From SIG607 sp045655165 (GTDB lineage: Bacteria; Bacillota; Clostridia; Oscillospirales; Acutalibacteraceae): a stretch of 44,108 bases of DNA. The stretch lies in the NCBI GenBank assembly GCA_045655165.1, contig JAZOOT010000027.1, positions 1 through 44,108 of the forward strand, read 5' to 3'. The position numbers and the translations under genes were made by a program. Of this stretch, positions 6,841 to 15,078 are shown one piece after another; within the stretch, counting starts at the first letter, position 1; each line of letters begins with the position of its first letter. The notes beneath the pieces are model-generated. The model was not told where the DNA came from. It worked only from the letters and a program-made list of their open reading frames with translations, and did no database searches.

Positions 6841-7968
6841 TTATCCCCTTTGTTTGAAAAACATATAAAGCTGGCACCGTATCATTCCGTTATACAGTTT
6901 TCGTTTTTTATCGCTTTCGCGGTTAAAGTGCTTTTCAAATTCGTCGTGTGCGCTTATAATAAAATACTTTTTGCCCTGCCCGTTTACAAAGCGTTCACCC
7001 ATTACCTTATAAAGTTCTTCCGCCGCCTTTAAATCAAGCAATCTTTCGCCGTACGGTGGGTTGGTTATAAGGGTAAATCTATCGTGATTAGGGCTAAAAT
7101 CTTTTACATTGGCAACTTTTGCTTTAATAAACTTATCTACACCCGCTTTTTTGGCGTTATGCATTGTAAGTTCCACACAAGCAGGGTCAACATCACTGCC
7201 AAACGCGCAAAAATCTATATCGCGTTTGATTTGGTCACGTGCCCTTGCCCTTTCTTCTTGCCAAGCTGTATCACTTATAAAGCCAAAGTTTTCGGCTGCA
7301 AAGTTACGGTAAATGCCGGGCGCGGTTTTTGTTGCCATTAAAGCAGATTCAATAAGCAAAGTACCTGAACCGCAAAAAGGGTCGTAAAGAGTGGTATCGG
7401 GGTATATTCTTGCGGTATCGCAAATTGCGGCGGCAAGTGTTTCTTTTAAAGGTGCGGCATTAGAATTTTTGCGGTATCCCCTTTTATGAAGCCCCTCGCC
7501 CGAAGTATCTATCATTGCGGTTACTTGGTTTTTATGTATTGAAAAACGCACGGCAATATTTGTGCCCGTTTCAGAAAACCACGAAATGTTGTATTTAAGT
7601 TTTAAACGCTCAACAATGGCTTTTTTTACAATTGACTGACAGTCGGGTATACTTGCAAGTTGCGAGTTAATTGACCAACCGTTTACGGGAAACGCATCGT
7701 ATTTACCAATGTATTCTTCCCAAGGAAGCGCTTTGATTCCTTGAAAAAGTTCTTCAAAGGTTACTGCGGTAAACTGCCCAACATTTATTAAAATTCTTTC
7801 GGCAAAGCGCGAAAAAATGTTTGCCCTTGCTAACATATTTTCGTTGCCTGATAAAAGCACCCTGCCGTTTTCAGCAGTTACACTTTCAAAACCCATTCTT
7901 TTAAATTCATCGGCGGCTATACCCTCAACCCCAAAAAGGCAAGGTGCCACCAAATTAAAGTTATTCAT
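6841..7968 (-). CDS. THUMP-domain class I SAM-dependent RNA methyltransferase (RlmL/YpsC family)
   Basis: 375 residues. An N-terminal ferredoxin-like plus THUMP region (about 1-155) binds RNA. The C-terminal Rossmann methyltransferase domain has LYDPFCGSGTLLIESAL (motif I, DPFCGSG at 196-202) and the catalytic NPPYGERL (303-310) of N2-guanine methyltransferases. By family it methylates 23S rRNA. It starts with an ATG preceded by GGTGAAAA, downstream of a terminator that closes the yabR transcript, so it needs its own promoter or read-through. I see no strong promoter in the short gap. Confidence 0.88.
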   Translation of the reverse strand: MNNFNLVAPCLFGVEGIAADEFKRMGFESVTAENGRVLLSGNENMLARANIFSRFAERILINVGQFTAVTFEELFQGIKALPWEEYIGKYDAFPVNGWSINSQLASIPDCQSIVKKAIVERLKLKYNISWFSETGTNIAVRFSIHKNQVTAMIDTSGEGLHKRGYRKNSNAAPLKETLAAAICDTARIYPDTTLYDPFCGSGTLLIESALMATKTAPGIYRNFAAENFGFISDTAWQEERARARDQIKRDIDFCAFGSDVDPACVELTMHNAKKAGVDKFIKAKVANVKDFSPNHDRFTLITNPPYGERLLDLKAAEELYKVMGERFVNGQGKKYFIISAHDEFEKHFNRESDKKRKLYNGMIRCQLYMFFKQRG

Positions 7969-7991
7969 TTTTCACCATTCCAATAATTTAT

Positions 7992-8016
7992 AAAAAGGGC
8001 AGACTTTTGTCTGCCC
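7992..8016 (-). terminator. Terminator after the yabM-yabR cluster
   Basis: GGGCAGAC (7997-8004) pairs perfectly with GTCTGCCC (8009-8016) around a 4-base loop, with a run of T on the minus strand (7992-7996). Confidence 0.85.
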
Positions 8017-8026
8017 GAAGAATATT

Positions 8027-8476
8027 TTACTTAACACCCGCACCGCGTTTTTGACGGCGTACATCGGGATTTTTGCGTTTCAAATCAGAAAACTTCTCAT
8101 CACTTCTTTGTTTAAACCTGTTCATCATTTCTTCAAACGAAGTCGGTTCGGGCTGTTTTGGTGCCCAAGTGCAAGTTTTGTCAATTACATTTTGTTCAAA
8201 AGCAGGTTTTGGTCTGCGCTGTTTTTGAACAGGTTTTTCGGGCGGAAGTGCCTCTTTAATGCTTAAACTGATTTTACCGTCATCGGATATTGTAAGCACC
8301 TTCATTTTAACGGTATCGTTTTCCTTAACAAATTCGCGAATATCCGTAACGTAATTTCTTGCTATTTCGGAAATATGTACCATTCCCGATGTGTTGTCAC
8401 CAAGGTCAACAAAGGCACCGTATTTGGTAATGCCTGTAACCTTTCCTTCAACTATTTGGCCAACTTCAAGTTGCAT
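8027..8476 (-). CDS. S1 domain RNA-binding protein (YabR/GSP13-like)
   Basis: 149 residues. Positions 1-75 form a classic S1 OB-fold (VGQIVEGKVTGITKYGAFVDL, then SGMVHISEIA and ISLSIKEA). The tail is basic and rich in Pro, Arg and Lys, with KRKNPDVRRQKRG near the end, which should help nucleic acid binding. Position directly after divIC is the Bacillus yabR position. A role in ribosome or RNA binding is known for the family; the precise target is not apparent. Confidence 0.87.
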   Translation of the reverse strand: MQLEVGQIVEGKVTGITKYGAFVDLGDNTSGMVHISEIARNYVTDIREFVKENDTVKMKVLTISDDGKISLSIKEALPPEKPVQKQRRPKPAFEQNVIDKTCTWAPKQPEPTSFEEMMNRFKQRSDEKFSDLKRKNPDVRRQKRGAGVK

Positions 8477-8510
8477 AAAGCTGTAATTTCCCCCTAAAAA
8501 ACTAAAATGC

Positions 8511-8795
8511 TTAACTGCCCGAAATATCTATAAAAACCTGCTCGTCCGCATAAACATAGCCAAGACGTTCTCTGGCAGCTTTTTCAATAATTTTTGCTTC
8601 GTTGCCTTCCGCCAAAAGCTCTTTATATTCGGCAATTCGGCGGTCGGTAATTTTAATTTGTTCACGATAATTTTCAAGTTCTTTTTGCTTTGCAATTAAC
8701 TCAGTGCACAAATCGGTTAATGAATAAAACAAATAAAATGAAACGCATAAAACCAAAATTCTTAAGATTATACTTTTTTTCTTTTTTGTCTTCAT
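8511..8795 (-). CDS. divIC: Septum formation initiator DivIC/FtsB
   Basis: 94 residues. There is a short basic N-terminus, one membrane segment (about residues 9-28), a coiled coil (about 30-65) and the family end motif ARERLGYVYADEQVFIDI. DivIC/FtsB pairs with FtsL and DivIB/FtsQ in the divisome and activates septal peptidoglycan synthesis. It lies between yabQ and yabR as in Bacillus. The ribosome binding site is AAAGGA, 10 bases before the ATG. Confidence 0.93.
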   Translation of the reverse strand: MKTKKKKSIILRILVLCVSFYLFYSLTDLCTELIAKQKELENYREQIKITDRRIAEYKELLAEGNEAKIIEKAARERLGYVYADEQVFIDISGS

Positions 8796-8856
8796 ATCGT
8801 TTTCCTTTAATTTATTTACAATCCCGTATAAGTATACAACAAATATAATTATGGTT

Positions 8857-9303
8857 TCAAGAGTTTTTTTGCTTTTTTAAAGCGTTTTTATATAAATTTT
8901 GGGCTTTTTTTAATATGTAATTCTCAAACGTGCCTAATATTTGGTTGGTTTTGTTTAAAATGCCCTCAAAAAAATTATAAATCCTATTTAAAACAGAAAT
9001 AAAAAAACCAACTATTTTAAGCCAATAATAAGATAAAAGCATCCTAAAAAGCACAAAACCAACAAGTTGGCTTATTAACAAATATGCCCTTATTGCACCG
9101 TTGCTTAACGCCATTAAAAGCAAAAATTCAAGCAAAGCGCAAACGCATGAAAAAAGCAAATCTTTAAAAAATACAAACAGTTTGCTTGGTTTTTTCTTTA
9201 TACAGTATGCCTTTAAAACATCGTAAAGCAAGGCAATTAAAAAGCCAAAAGCAAAAGAAACCAAAACACCGAAAAGTTGGTTATAAAGTGTTATTTCCCA
9301 CAT
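8857..9303 (-). CDS. yabQ: Spore cortex biosynthesis protein YabQ
   Basis: 148 residues with three or four hydrophobic segments (about 10-30, 47-67, 70-92 and a weaker one near 95-110) and a lysine-rich C-terminus. The start LYNQLFGVLVSFAFGFLIALLYD is typical of YabQ, an integral membrane protein needed for cortex formation in the forespore's outer membrane. It begins 2 bases after the yabP stop. It indicates a spore-forming lineage. Assignment rests on both the membrane pattern and its place between yabP and divIC. Confidence 0.88.
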   Translation of the reverse strand: MWEITLYNQLFGVLVSFAFGFLIALLYDVLKAYCIKKKPSKLFVFFKDLLFSCVCALLEFLLLMALSNGAIRAYLLISQLVGFVLFRMLLSYYWLKIVGFFISVLNRIYNFFEGILNKTNQILGTFENYILKKAQNLYKNALKKQKNS

Positions 9304-9305
9304 AA

Positions 9306-9575
9306 CTATTTAAAAAGTTTTTTAAAAAAACTTTCCTTTCCGCTGTTATCATCGGTATAATAAACGGCATTTATTTTACCAATTAGCCCTGCTTCTCCTT
9401 TTTCGGTATTAAAAAACAAAATTTTTAAATTCTCTCCGCGCACTGCCAAACCGCCCATTACAGTTTGCAAATTTACTGCAGTGTCATCAAAAGACAAAAT
9501 TTCCTTTACACCGCTAATTGAAAGTTCCTTTCGGCTTTTTAAAATGCAGTCTTGAAAAACTAAAGCGTTTTCCAC
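9306..9575 (-). CDS. yabP: Sporulation protein YabP
   Basis: 89 residues. The GVKEILSFDDTAVNLQT and GGLAVRGENLKI segments are those of the YabP/YqfC family, small beta-rich sporulation proteins of unknown biochemistry expressed with YabQ. The start codon is GTG (9575), preceded by AGGTGAT. A 41-base gap separates it from rqcP, and it is tightly linked to yabQ. Confidence 0.9.
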   Translation of the reverse strand: MENALVFQDCILKSRKELSISGVKEILSFDDTAVNLQTVMGGLAVRGENLKILFFNTEKGEAGLIGKINAVYYTDDNSGKESFFKKLFK

Positions 9576-9616
9576 TTAAAATCACCTCTAAATAATATAT
9601 TCAAAGGTGAATTGTT

Positions 9617-9859
9617 TTAGCCCACAATTTTATAAAGCAAAGCCGAATCTTCTTTTTTTATTACTTCGCTAACCTGTAAAACCTGCACCTTTACGGTTCT
9701 TTCGCCAAAGGCAATTTCAATTATATCGCCTATTTTAACATCGTAAGATGCCTTAACGGGCTTGCCGTTTACCATAACTCTGCCGCCATCGCATGCGGTG
9801 TTTGCAACGCTTCGCCTTTTAATAATTCGCGAAACCTTTAGGTACTTATCAATTCTCAT
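9617..9859 (-). CDS. rqcP: S4-domain ribosome rescue factor RqcP (YabO)
   Basis: 80 residues, essentially one S4 RNA-binding domain (MRIDKYLKVSRIIKRRS then GGRVMVNGKPVKAS). RqcP binds stalled 50S subunits and, with RqcH, drives poly-alanine tailing of stuck peptides in bacterial ribosome quality control. Its ATG overlaps the mazG stop by 4 bases (ATGA), which suggests translational coupling. Confidence 0.93.
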   Translation of the reverse strand: MRIDKYLKVSRIIKRRSVANTACDGGRVMVNGKPVKASYDVKIGDIIEIAFGERTVKVQVLQVSEVIKKEDSALLYKIVG

Positions 9860-10539
9860 TTAAAAGCACCTTCTTGTTCTTTTTTAGAAAAGTCATTTAT
9901 AAACTCTTCGGTTTTTTTATAAAGCAGTTCTTCGGCGTTTTCACCTTTTGTTCTGGCTAAAGCCACTGCGGCAAAAAGAATTTCGCCAATATCACTGCTG
10001 TTTTTAATTTTTTCCATTGCTTCTTCTTCGGTAATTAAAACCCCTGCTTTTTGGGCACGTTTTTGCACCTTTTCTGTCCTTAATAAAGCGGGAAAAGCGC
10101 TTGGAACACTTTTTAGAGTGTCGGTATAGGTTTGCTGGTGCTTTTCGCTCATTTTAAGTTTGTCCCAATTTTCAAGCACTTTTTCGCTTGTATCGGCCTG
10201 CACGTTGCCAAAAACGTGCGGGTGGCGGTAAACAAGTTTTTCGCAAACTTCATTAACCACATCGAAAAAATTAAAATTCCCATTTTCTTCGGCAATAACG
10301 CTATGAAAAACCACCTGCATTAAAACGTCGCCAAGTTCTTCGCGCAAAGCAGCAAAATCGTTATTATCAATAGCATCTGCCGCTTCGTATGCCTCTTCAA
10401 GCATATTGTTGCGTATGCTTTGGTGGGTTTGTTCGGCATCCCACGGGCAACCGTTTGGAGCGCGTAAAATACGCATTATTTGTAAAAAATGCTCCATGGT
10501 ATATTTATTTGTTAATTTATCTTTTTCTACTGTAACCAT
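9856..10539 (-). CDS. mazG: Nucleoside triphosphate pyrophosphohydrolase MazG
   Basis: 227 residues. NGCPWDAEQTHQSIR and the metal-binding acidic motif LEEAYEAADAID...EELGDVLMQV (E48, E49, E52 and the E67-D71 cluster) are visible, with a second weaker MazG-like half behind. MazG hydrolyses NTPs to NMP and pyrophosphate, removing aberrant nucleotides. In Bacillus the gene at this place, yabN, is a fusion with an N-terminal tetrapyrrole methylase domain. Here only the MazG part is present. It lies 12 bases after the flippase gene. Confidence 0.92.
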   Translation of the reverse strand: MVTVEKDKLTNKYTMEHFLQIMRILRAPNGCPWDAEQTHQSIRNNMLEEAYEAADAIDNNDFAALREELGDVLMQVVFHSVIAEENGNFNFFDVVNEVCEKLVYRHPHVFGNVQADTSEKVLENWDKLKMSEKHQQTYTDTLKSVPSAFPALLRTEKVQKRAQKAGVLITEEEAMEKIKNSSDIGEILFAAVALARTKGENAEELLYKKTEEFINDFSKKEQEGAFK

Positions 10540-10551
10540 TTTTACACCATT

Positions 10552-12264
10552 TTATTTAATTAAATGAAGTTTTACCAAAAGTTTTGCAATTTTTTCGCCT
10601 TTTGGAAAGCTTTCAACATCTTCTTTTGATAATGTTCTTAAAGCAAATATAAACGCCACGTAAATTACTGCGGCAACCACTATGCTTCCGCCAACAATAA
10701 CCACATTTGACTGATTTATGCTTTCTAAATATCGAGAAACAAAGAATGCACCTGCACCGCAGAAAAATGCCGAAACAAGCGGTTTAATAATTGTGGCAAA
10801 GAAGTTAATTTTTACACCGCTTACCACCTTTAAACAAACCATATTTGCCACACAAATATACAAATAGCAAACAGCTGTGCCAACCGGTGCGCCCTTAATG
10901 TTAATTTCTGGTCGGCTTACCAAAATAAAGTTCGTAACAATTTTTAAAAGTGCGCCAACAACAATGTTTATAAGCGGTAAAGTGGGTTTGCCCATTGCCT
11001 GTAACATACTTGTAATAGGCACCGAAATACCCGAAAACAGCGCGGCAATACCAAGTATAAACAAAAGCACCGAGCCAATTTCAACCGATGCAGTACCATC
11101 GTACAAAAGCCCCATAATATAAGGGCTTATTGCACAAACACCAATACCCGCAGGTGCGGCAATTAAAGCGGTGGTACGCAAGATTTTTTCAATGTTGCTT
11201 TTAATAGAAAGCGTATTCTTTTCAACCCAAGCGGTTGTAAGAATGGGAATTGCACCAATACCCAAGGTTGTGGTTAGCGTGGGTATAAGGTTATAAATTG
11301 TATATGCCTGACCGCGAATACCGTAAAGGAAAGTTGGCATTGTTGCGGCTGTAAGTTCGGTTGCCGAGGTAAGATTATGGTCGGCAATAGAATTTTTATA
11401 CATTTCGGCAATAACACTGTAAGAGTTATCCATAATGTTTTTAAGTTGCCATTTTATCATTGTTGTATCAATAAGCAAGGTAATGTTTGTTGCCATTGAA
11501 CTTAACACAACAGGAATTGCAATTGCCAACAAGCATTTTAAAATATATTTATTACTACGGCTTTCGGGCGAAGCGGCAATTTCTTCGTTACTTACTGCCC
11601 TGCCCTTAATTTTAAGGCGAAGCCACAAATACAAAGCCGCCAGTGCGGTACCAACCATTATACCAAGCAAAGCGCCTGCCGCAGCGTATGCCACGTTGCC
11701 TGTAATTTTCATAATAACAAAGGCAAATGCAAAACCCAAAACAAGTTTGCTTAATGCTTCAATTACTTCTGATACCGCGGTGGGCATCATATTTCTCATG
11801 CCCTCAAAATAACCCCTAAAGGAAGAAAGTATACAGCAAAACAAAATTGCAGGGGCTATTGCCAAAATACAAACTGCAATATACTTTGCGTCGGTTGGGT
11901 TATTTGAAGTTGCTTTTGTAAAGGGGTAAATTGCGCCTATAATAGCAATAAGTCCAACAATACCGGTAAAAAGAAATGCTTTTTTTGCAACCGAAAAGGT
12001 TCTTTCGGCTTCTTTAAAACGGCGGTCTGCCACGTTAGATGCAATCATACGAGAAACGGCAACGGGAAGCCCCGCCATTGAAAGCGCGTATATTGGCAAA
12101 TATAGGTCATAAGCCGATGAAAAATACCCAAAGCCCAAAGTGCCTATAAGACGCTGAAGCGGAATTTTAAACAGTGCGCCTATTACCTTTACCAAAATTG
12201 CCGAAACCAAAAGTATTACGGCACTTTGTTCAAAGTTTTGCGGTGTATCTTTTTTTAACTTCAT
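10552..12264 (-). CDS. SpoVB/YabM-type polysaccharide flippase (MOP superfamily)
   Basis: 570 residues with about 14 predicted membrane segments. FEQSAVILLVSAILVKVIGALFKIPL and YLPIYALSMAGLPVAVSRMIA are typical of the SpoVB/PST branch of MOP exporters, which flip lipid-linked glycans. In Bacillus the homologous slot is yabM, next to yabN (mazG). A role in cortex or envelope precursor transport is likely but unproven. The ribosome binding site GGAGA (12269-12273) directly abuts the right-hand end of the 12274-12551 inverted-repeat element on the minus-strand reading, so the element's folding could affect its translation. Confidence 0.88.
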   Translation of the reverse strand: MKLKKDTPQNFEQSAVILLVSAILVKVIGALFKIPLQRLIGTLGFGYFSSAYDLYLPIYALSMAGLPVAVSRMIASNVADRRFKEAERTFSVAKKAFLFTGIVGLIAIIGAIYPFTKATSNNPTDAKYIAVCILAIAPAILFCCILSSFRGYFEGMRNMMPTAVSEVIEALSKLVLGFAFAFVIMKITGNVAYAAAGALLGIMVGTALAALYLWLRLKIKGRAVSNEEIAASPESRSNKYILKCLLAIAIPVVLSSMATNITLLIDTTMIKWQLKNIMDNSYSVIAEMYKNSIADHNLTSATELTAATMPTFLYGIRGQAYTIYNLIPTLTTTLGIGAIPILTTAWVEKNTLSIKSNIEKILRTTALIAAPAGIGVCAISPYIMGLLYDGTASVEIGSVLLFILGIAALFSGISVPITSMLQAMGKPTLPLINIVVGALLKIVTNFILVSRPEINIKGAPVGTAVCYLYICVANMVCLKVVSGVKINFFATIIKPLVSAFFCGAGAFFVSRYLESINQSNVVIVGGSIVVAAVIYVAFIFALRTLSKEDVESFPKGEKIAKLLVKLHLIK

Positions 12265-12273
12265 AATATCTCC

Positions 12274-12551
12274 TTAGCCAAAGCATTTAAACCCGAATCA
12301 GATTTTGGGTTTAGGATTTACGCTGTGGCTTTGTTAAAATACTCGTTAATCCGACAGGATTAACTGTGTTTTGTGCCTCGCCACACCGTAAATTCTTTAA
12401 ACACAAAATTCTACGACCTAAAAGGCGCGGGTTTATGAGTGGATTTTGGTGATGCGAAGCACATAAGGCTGTCGCCTATGAGCGACAAAGAGCCAAAAGA
12501 CGCCTTAAACCCGCCCTTTTAGGCAGGTTCGGGTTTAAGTGCTTTGGCTAA
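12274..12551. repeat. 278-bp nested inverted-repeat element
   Basis: The ends 12274-12297 and 12528-12551 are 24-bp inverted repeats with one mismatch. Inside, two further arms nest. Arm A pairs 12316-12329 with 12380-12393 (one mismatch) and encloses a perfect hairpin GTTAATCC-GACA-GGATTAAC (12345-12364). Arm B pairs 12417-12435 with 12506-12523 (one bulge) and encloses TTTTGG/CCAAAA and GGC-TGTC-GCC hairpins. The whole folds as a long outer stem with two branches. It fills the gap between the nucleosidase gene and the flippase gene and has no plausible ORF. A MITE-like insertion or a structured RNA are the main alternatives. Confidence 0.85.
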
Positions 12552-13221
12552 TACATTTAAAAACAATGTCAATCATACATTCTTTTTGATTTTTTAAAGT
12601 GTTTAAATACAAATTGTCGGCGCTGTTTCCCGCGTCGTCGGAAATTTCCCTAATTGATAAAAAAGGAATACCGAAAAGGTTTGCAACCGACGCAATTGCA
12701 GCGGTTTCCATATCACACGAAACTGCCGAAAATTCTTTGGCTAAATAGTTTCTTTTATTATCATCGCAAATAAAAGAATCTCCACAAACTGCCCTGCCGT
12801 ATTTAAGGTTTGGAAATTTATTTTTGCAAAATTCAATAACCCTTTGGTCTGCGTTATAAATGTATTCCTGACCGGGTTTTTCGCAAGGAGAATAACCAAT
12901 AGCGGTTAAATCAAAATCGTGTTCTAAAAAACTGTCGGCAACAACAATATCGCCTTTTTGAACATTTGATACACCGCCCGAATAACCGTAGTTTAAAAAG
13001 TAATTATAGCCCTGTGCCGCAAAATAAGTGGCGGCGGTGGCAGCATTTACCTTGCCAATGCCGAAACAAACACTTGTTATTATTTGTTTTTCGGTTTCTA
13101 ATTGGTGTGAAACTTTAAAAACGCTGTTTATTTGTTTTGCACCAAGTTCTAAAAACCTTTGTTGAAAATTTATATACTCGTCTATATCTGCAACAAGTAT
13201 TACTGTTTTTTGTTTATTCAT
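12535..13221 (-). CDS. Phosphorylase/nucleosidase family protein (MTA/SAH nucleosidase-like)
   Basis: 228 residues of the PNP/MTAN fold. GIGKVNAATAAT, NYGYSGGV, GDSFICDD, the substrate-binding SCDMETAAIA (Glu172) and REISDDAG with the probable catalytic acid Asp195 are all in order. Such enzymes cleave methylthioadenosine and S-adenosylhomocysteine, or related nucleosides. The N-terminal GAMEEE-type motif of classical MtnN is weak (VADIDEYI), so another nucleoside substrate, for example futalosine-type, cannot be excluded. The last codons and the stop lie inside the right arm of the inverted-repeat element, which is unusual. It is last in the recJ operon. Confidence 0.82.
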   Translation of the reverse strand: MNKQKTVILVADIDEYINFQQRFLELGAKQINSVFKVSHQLETEKQIITSVCFGIGKVNAATAATYFAAQGYNYFLNYGYSGGVSNVQKGDIVVADSFLEHDFDLTAIGYSPCEKPGQEYIYNADQRVIEFCKNKFPNLKYGRAVCGDSFICDDNKRNYLAKEFSAVSCDMETAAIASVANLFGIPFLSIREISDDAGNSADNLYLNTLKNQKECMIDIVFKCISQST

Positions 13222-13240
13222 TTTTACTTCTCTTTAATAA

Positions 13241-13603
13241 TTATTTTTCTTCAAAAGACGCGCCGCAAAAACTGCAAAAAGCAGAATCGGTTGCAACGGC
13301 TGCACCGCAAGCGGCACAAACTTTATTTTCTTTTTCTTCGGCCAATGCTTTTTTAGCCATTTTTAATTCTTCTATACGTTCTTTAACAGTTTCTACCGCT
13401 GTTTCTAATTCTTCCTTATTTTCTTTGTTTAAAGATTCATAATAAACCTTTCCCAAAGTTTCATATTCTTTTGCCAATTTATTTTTTATTGAAACAATAT
13501 TTATTTTCTTTTTTTGCACATTTACTGCCTTTTCGGCGGTTTCAGCCGCAACATCAATAATATCCTTTGCTTTTGATACAACATCGTTAATATTAAATTC
13601 CAT
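13241..13603 (-). CDS. Zinc-ribbon coiled-coil protein of unknown function
   Basis: 120 residues counted from the ATG at 13603, which has CCTCC (GGAGG on the coding strand) at 13611-13615. A longer in-frame reading adds 16 residues but has no ribosome binding site. The first 90 residues are helical and charged, rich in Lys and Glu (SKAKDIIDVAAETAEKAVNVQKKK), and the C-terminus is a compact zinc ribbon, CAACGAAV...FCSFCGASF. It lies between hemZ and the nucleosidase. I do not recognise a function. Confidence 0.75.
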   Translation of the reverse strand: MEFNINDVVSKAKDIIDVAAETAEKAVNVQKKKINIVSIKNKLAKEYETLGKVYYESLNKENKEELETAVETVKERIEELKMAKKALAEEKENKVCAACGAAVATDSAFCSFCGASFEEK

Positions 13604-13622
13604 ACTAAATCCTCCTAAAAAT

Positions 13623-15077
13623 TTATACACCGTATTTTTTATAAAACTCATTTATTCCATTTTTGCGGTTTAAAATTTCAGTAAAGTTATTTATATACTC
13701 ATACGGATATTTATAGTTAAAAATGCGTTCAATGTAACTGCCGTTTGGCTGACGCAGTTTTGTTACTGCCGAAGCACCGCAAGCCAAAATTGTGTGAGTT
13801 TCATCCATTATATAAACGTTATAAAGACATTCTTTACCTTGTTTGGCATACCCAACGTTTTCAAGGTTGCCTACGGTTTTGCTTTGACGGTACATATAGT
13901 AAGGCAAAATACCGTTTTCAGCAAGTCGGTTTCTTGCCAAACTTACAAAAGAATCAACCTGTTCATAGGTTTTGGCAACTTCTTTATCGTTCTTTTGGCT
14001 TAGTTCAGACGAGCGTTTAAAGGCAAGAGAATGAACTGTAATTGATTCAGGCGAAAGTTTTAAAATTTCTTCTATGGTATTTAGGAAACTTTCATAAGTA
14101 TCACTAGGTAGCCCTGCAATTAAATCTGTATTTATATTGTTAAATCCAATATCCCTTGCCAAATTAAAAGCGTTTATAAACTGTTCTTTAGTGTGTGCTC
14201 TGCCAATTACCTTTAAAACTTCGTTGTTTAAAGTTTGCGGGTTAATGCTTATTCGGCTAACGCCGTGGTCTTTTAGTACCTGTAATTTTTCGGCAGTTAC
14301 GGTATCGGGTCTGCCCGCTTCCACCGTAAATTCCAAAAGAAAAGATAAATCAAAACTTTCCTTAATACATTTTATTACTTCATCAAGTTGTTGGGCACTT
14401 AAAGTTGTGGGTGTACCGCCGCCAATATAAATAGTTTTAAGCTTTAATTTGTTTTGCTTGGCATATTTTGCGGTTTCTTTAATTTCTTTGCAAAGCAAAG
14501 GCACGTACTGCTCTATTAATTTACCCGCCTTTTCAACCGAATGCGAAACAAAGGAACAATACGAGCACCTTGTTGGGCAAAACGGAACCGAAACGTAAAG
14601 ACTAAACGAATCACTACTGTTTAGCGAAATAATTTTTTCTTCGGTTATATGGCTTTCTTTACAAAGCGAAATTTTTTCTTTTGACACAAAAAGTTTATTG
14701 CTAAAATAATTTTCAGTATATTCTTCGCCAAACCGTTCGCTTAACCTTGCAAAAAGTTTTGCGGGGCGCACGCCGGTTAAAAGCCCCCATTTTGGAAAAT
14801 AACCTGTTAGTTTAACTAAGCATTTAAAAAGCGCGGTGGCGACCAAAAGTTCGGTTTCTTTTTCATTTGCGTTTTCTTTTATTTCTAAAGAAAACTCTGA
14901 CTTTTCGCCATTTATTTCTAAACTTGCAAAACAAACATTTTCGTTAAGCGAAGTAACTGCAACTTTACTGTCTTGTTCTATTTCGTTTGTTATTTTAATC
15001 TTTTCAAAAGGAAAGAAAAGACGGCAAAGTTTTTCGGTTTCGTAATTAAAACTGTGGCCTTTGTTACATAAAATCAT
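13623..15077 (-). CDS. hemZ: Coproporphyrinogen dehydrogenase HemZ (radical SAM)
   Basis: 484 residues. An N-terminal domain with GLLTGVRPAKL (about 98-108), typical of HemZ, precedes the radical SAM core with Cys167, Cys171 and Cys174 in CPTRCSYCSF, followed by IYIGGGTPTTL and RISINPQTL. HemZ belongs to the oxygen-independent coproporphyrinogen oxidase family. Its exact reaction in vivo in Clostridia is less settled than for HemN. It starts one base after the stop of the MBL-fold gene, indicating tight coupling. Confidence 0.93.
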   Translation of the reverse strand: MILCNKGHSFNYETEKLCRLFFPFEKIKITNEIEQDSKVAVTSLNENVCFASLEINGEKSEFSLEIKENANEKETELLVATALFKCLVKLTGYFPKWGLLTGVRPAKLFARLSERFGEEYTENYFSNKLFVSKEKISLCKESHITEEKIISLNSSDSFSLYVSVPFCPTRCSYCSFVSHSVEKAGKLIEQYVPLLCKEIKETAKYAKQNKLKLKTIYIGGGTPTTLSAQQLDEVIKCIKESFDLSFLLEFTVEAGRPDTVTAEKLQVLKDHGVSRISINPQTLNNEVLKVIGRAHTKEQFINAFNLARDIGFNNINTDLIAGLPSDTYESFLNTIEEILKLSPESITVHSLAFKRSSELSQKNDKEVAKTYEQVDSFVSLARNRLAENGILPYYMYRQSKTVGNLENVGYAKQGKECLYNVYIMDETHTILACGASAVTKLRQPNGSYIERIFNYKYPYEYINNFTEILNRKNGINEFYKKYGV

Positions 15078-15078
15078 A

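Noticed and set aside
12274..12551. The nested inverted repeat as a simple transcription terminator
   Set aside because: The outer stem is too far apart and is not followed by a clear T-run on the minus strand; the size and nesting exceed what a terminator needs.
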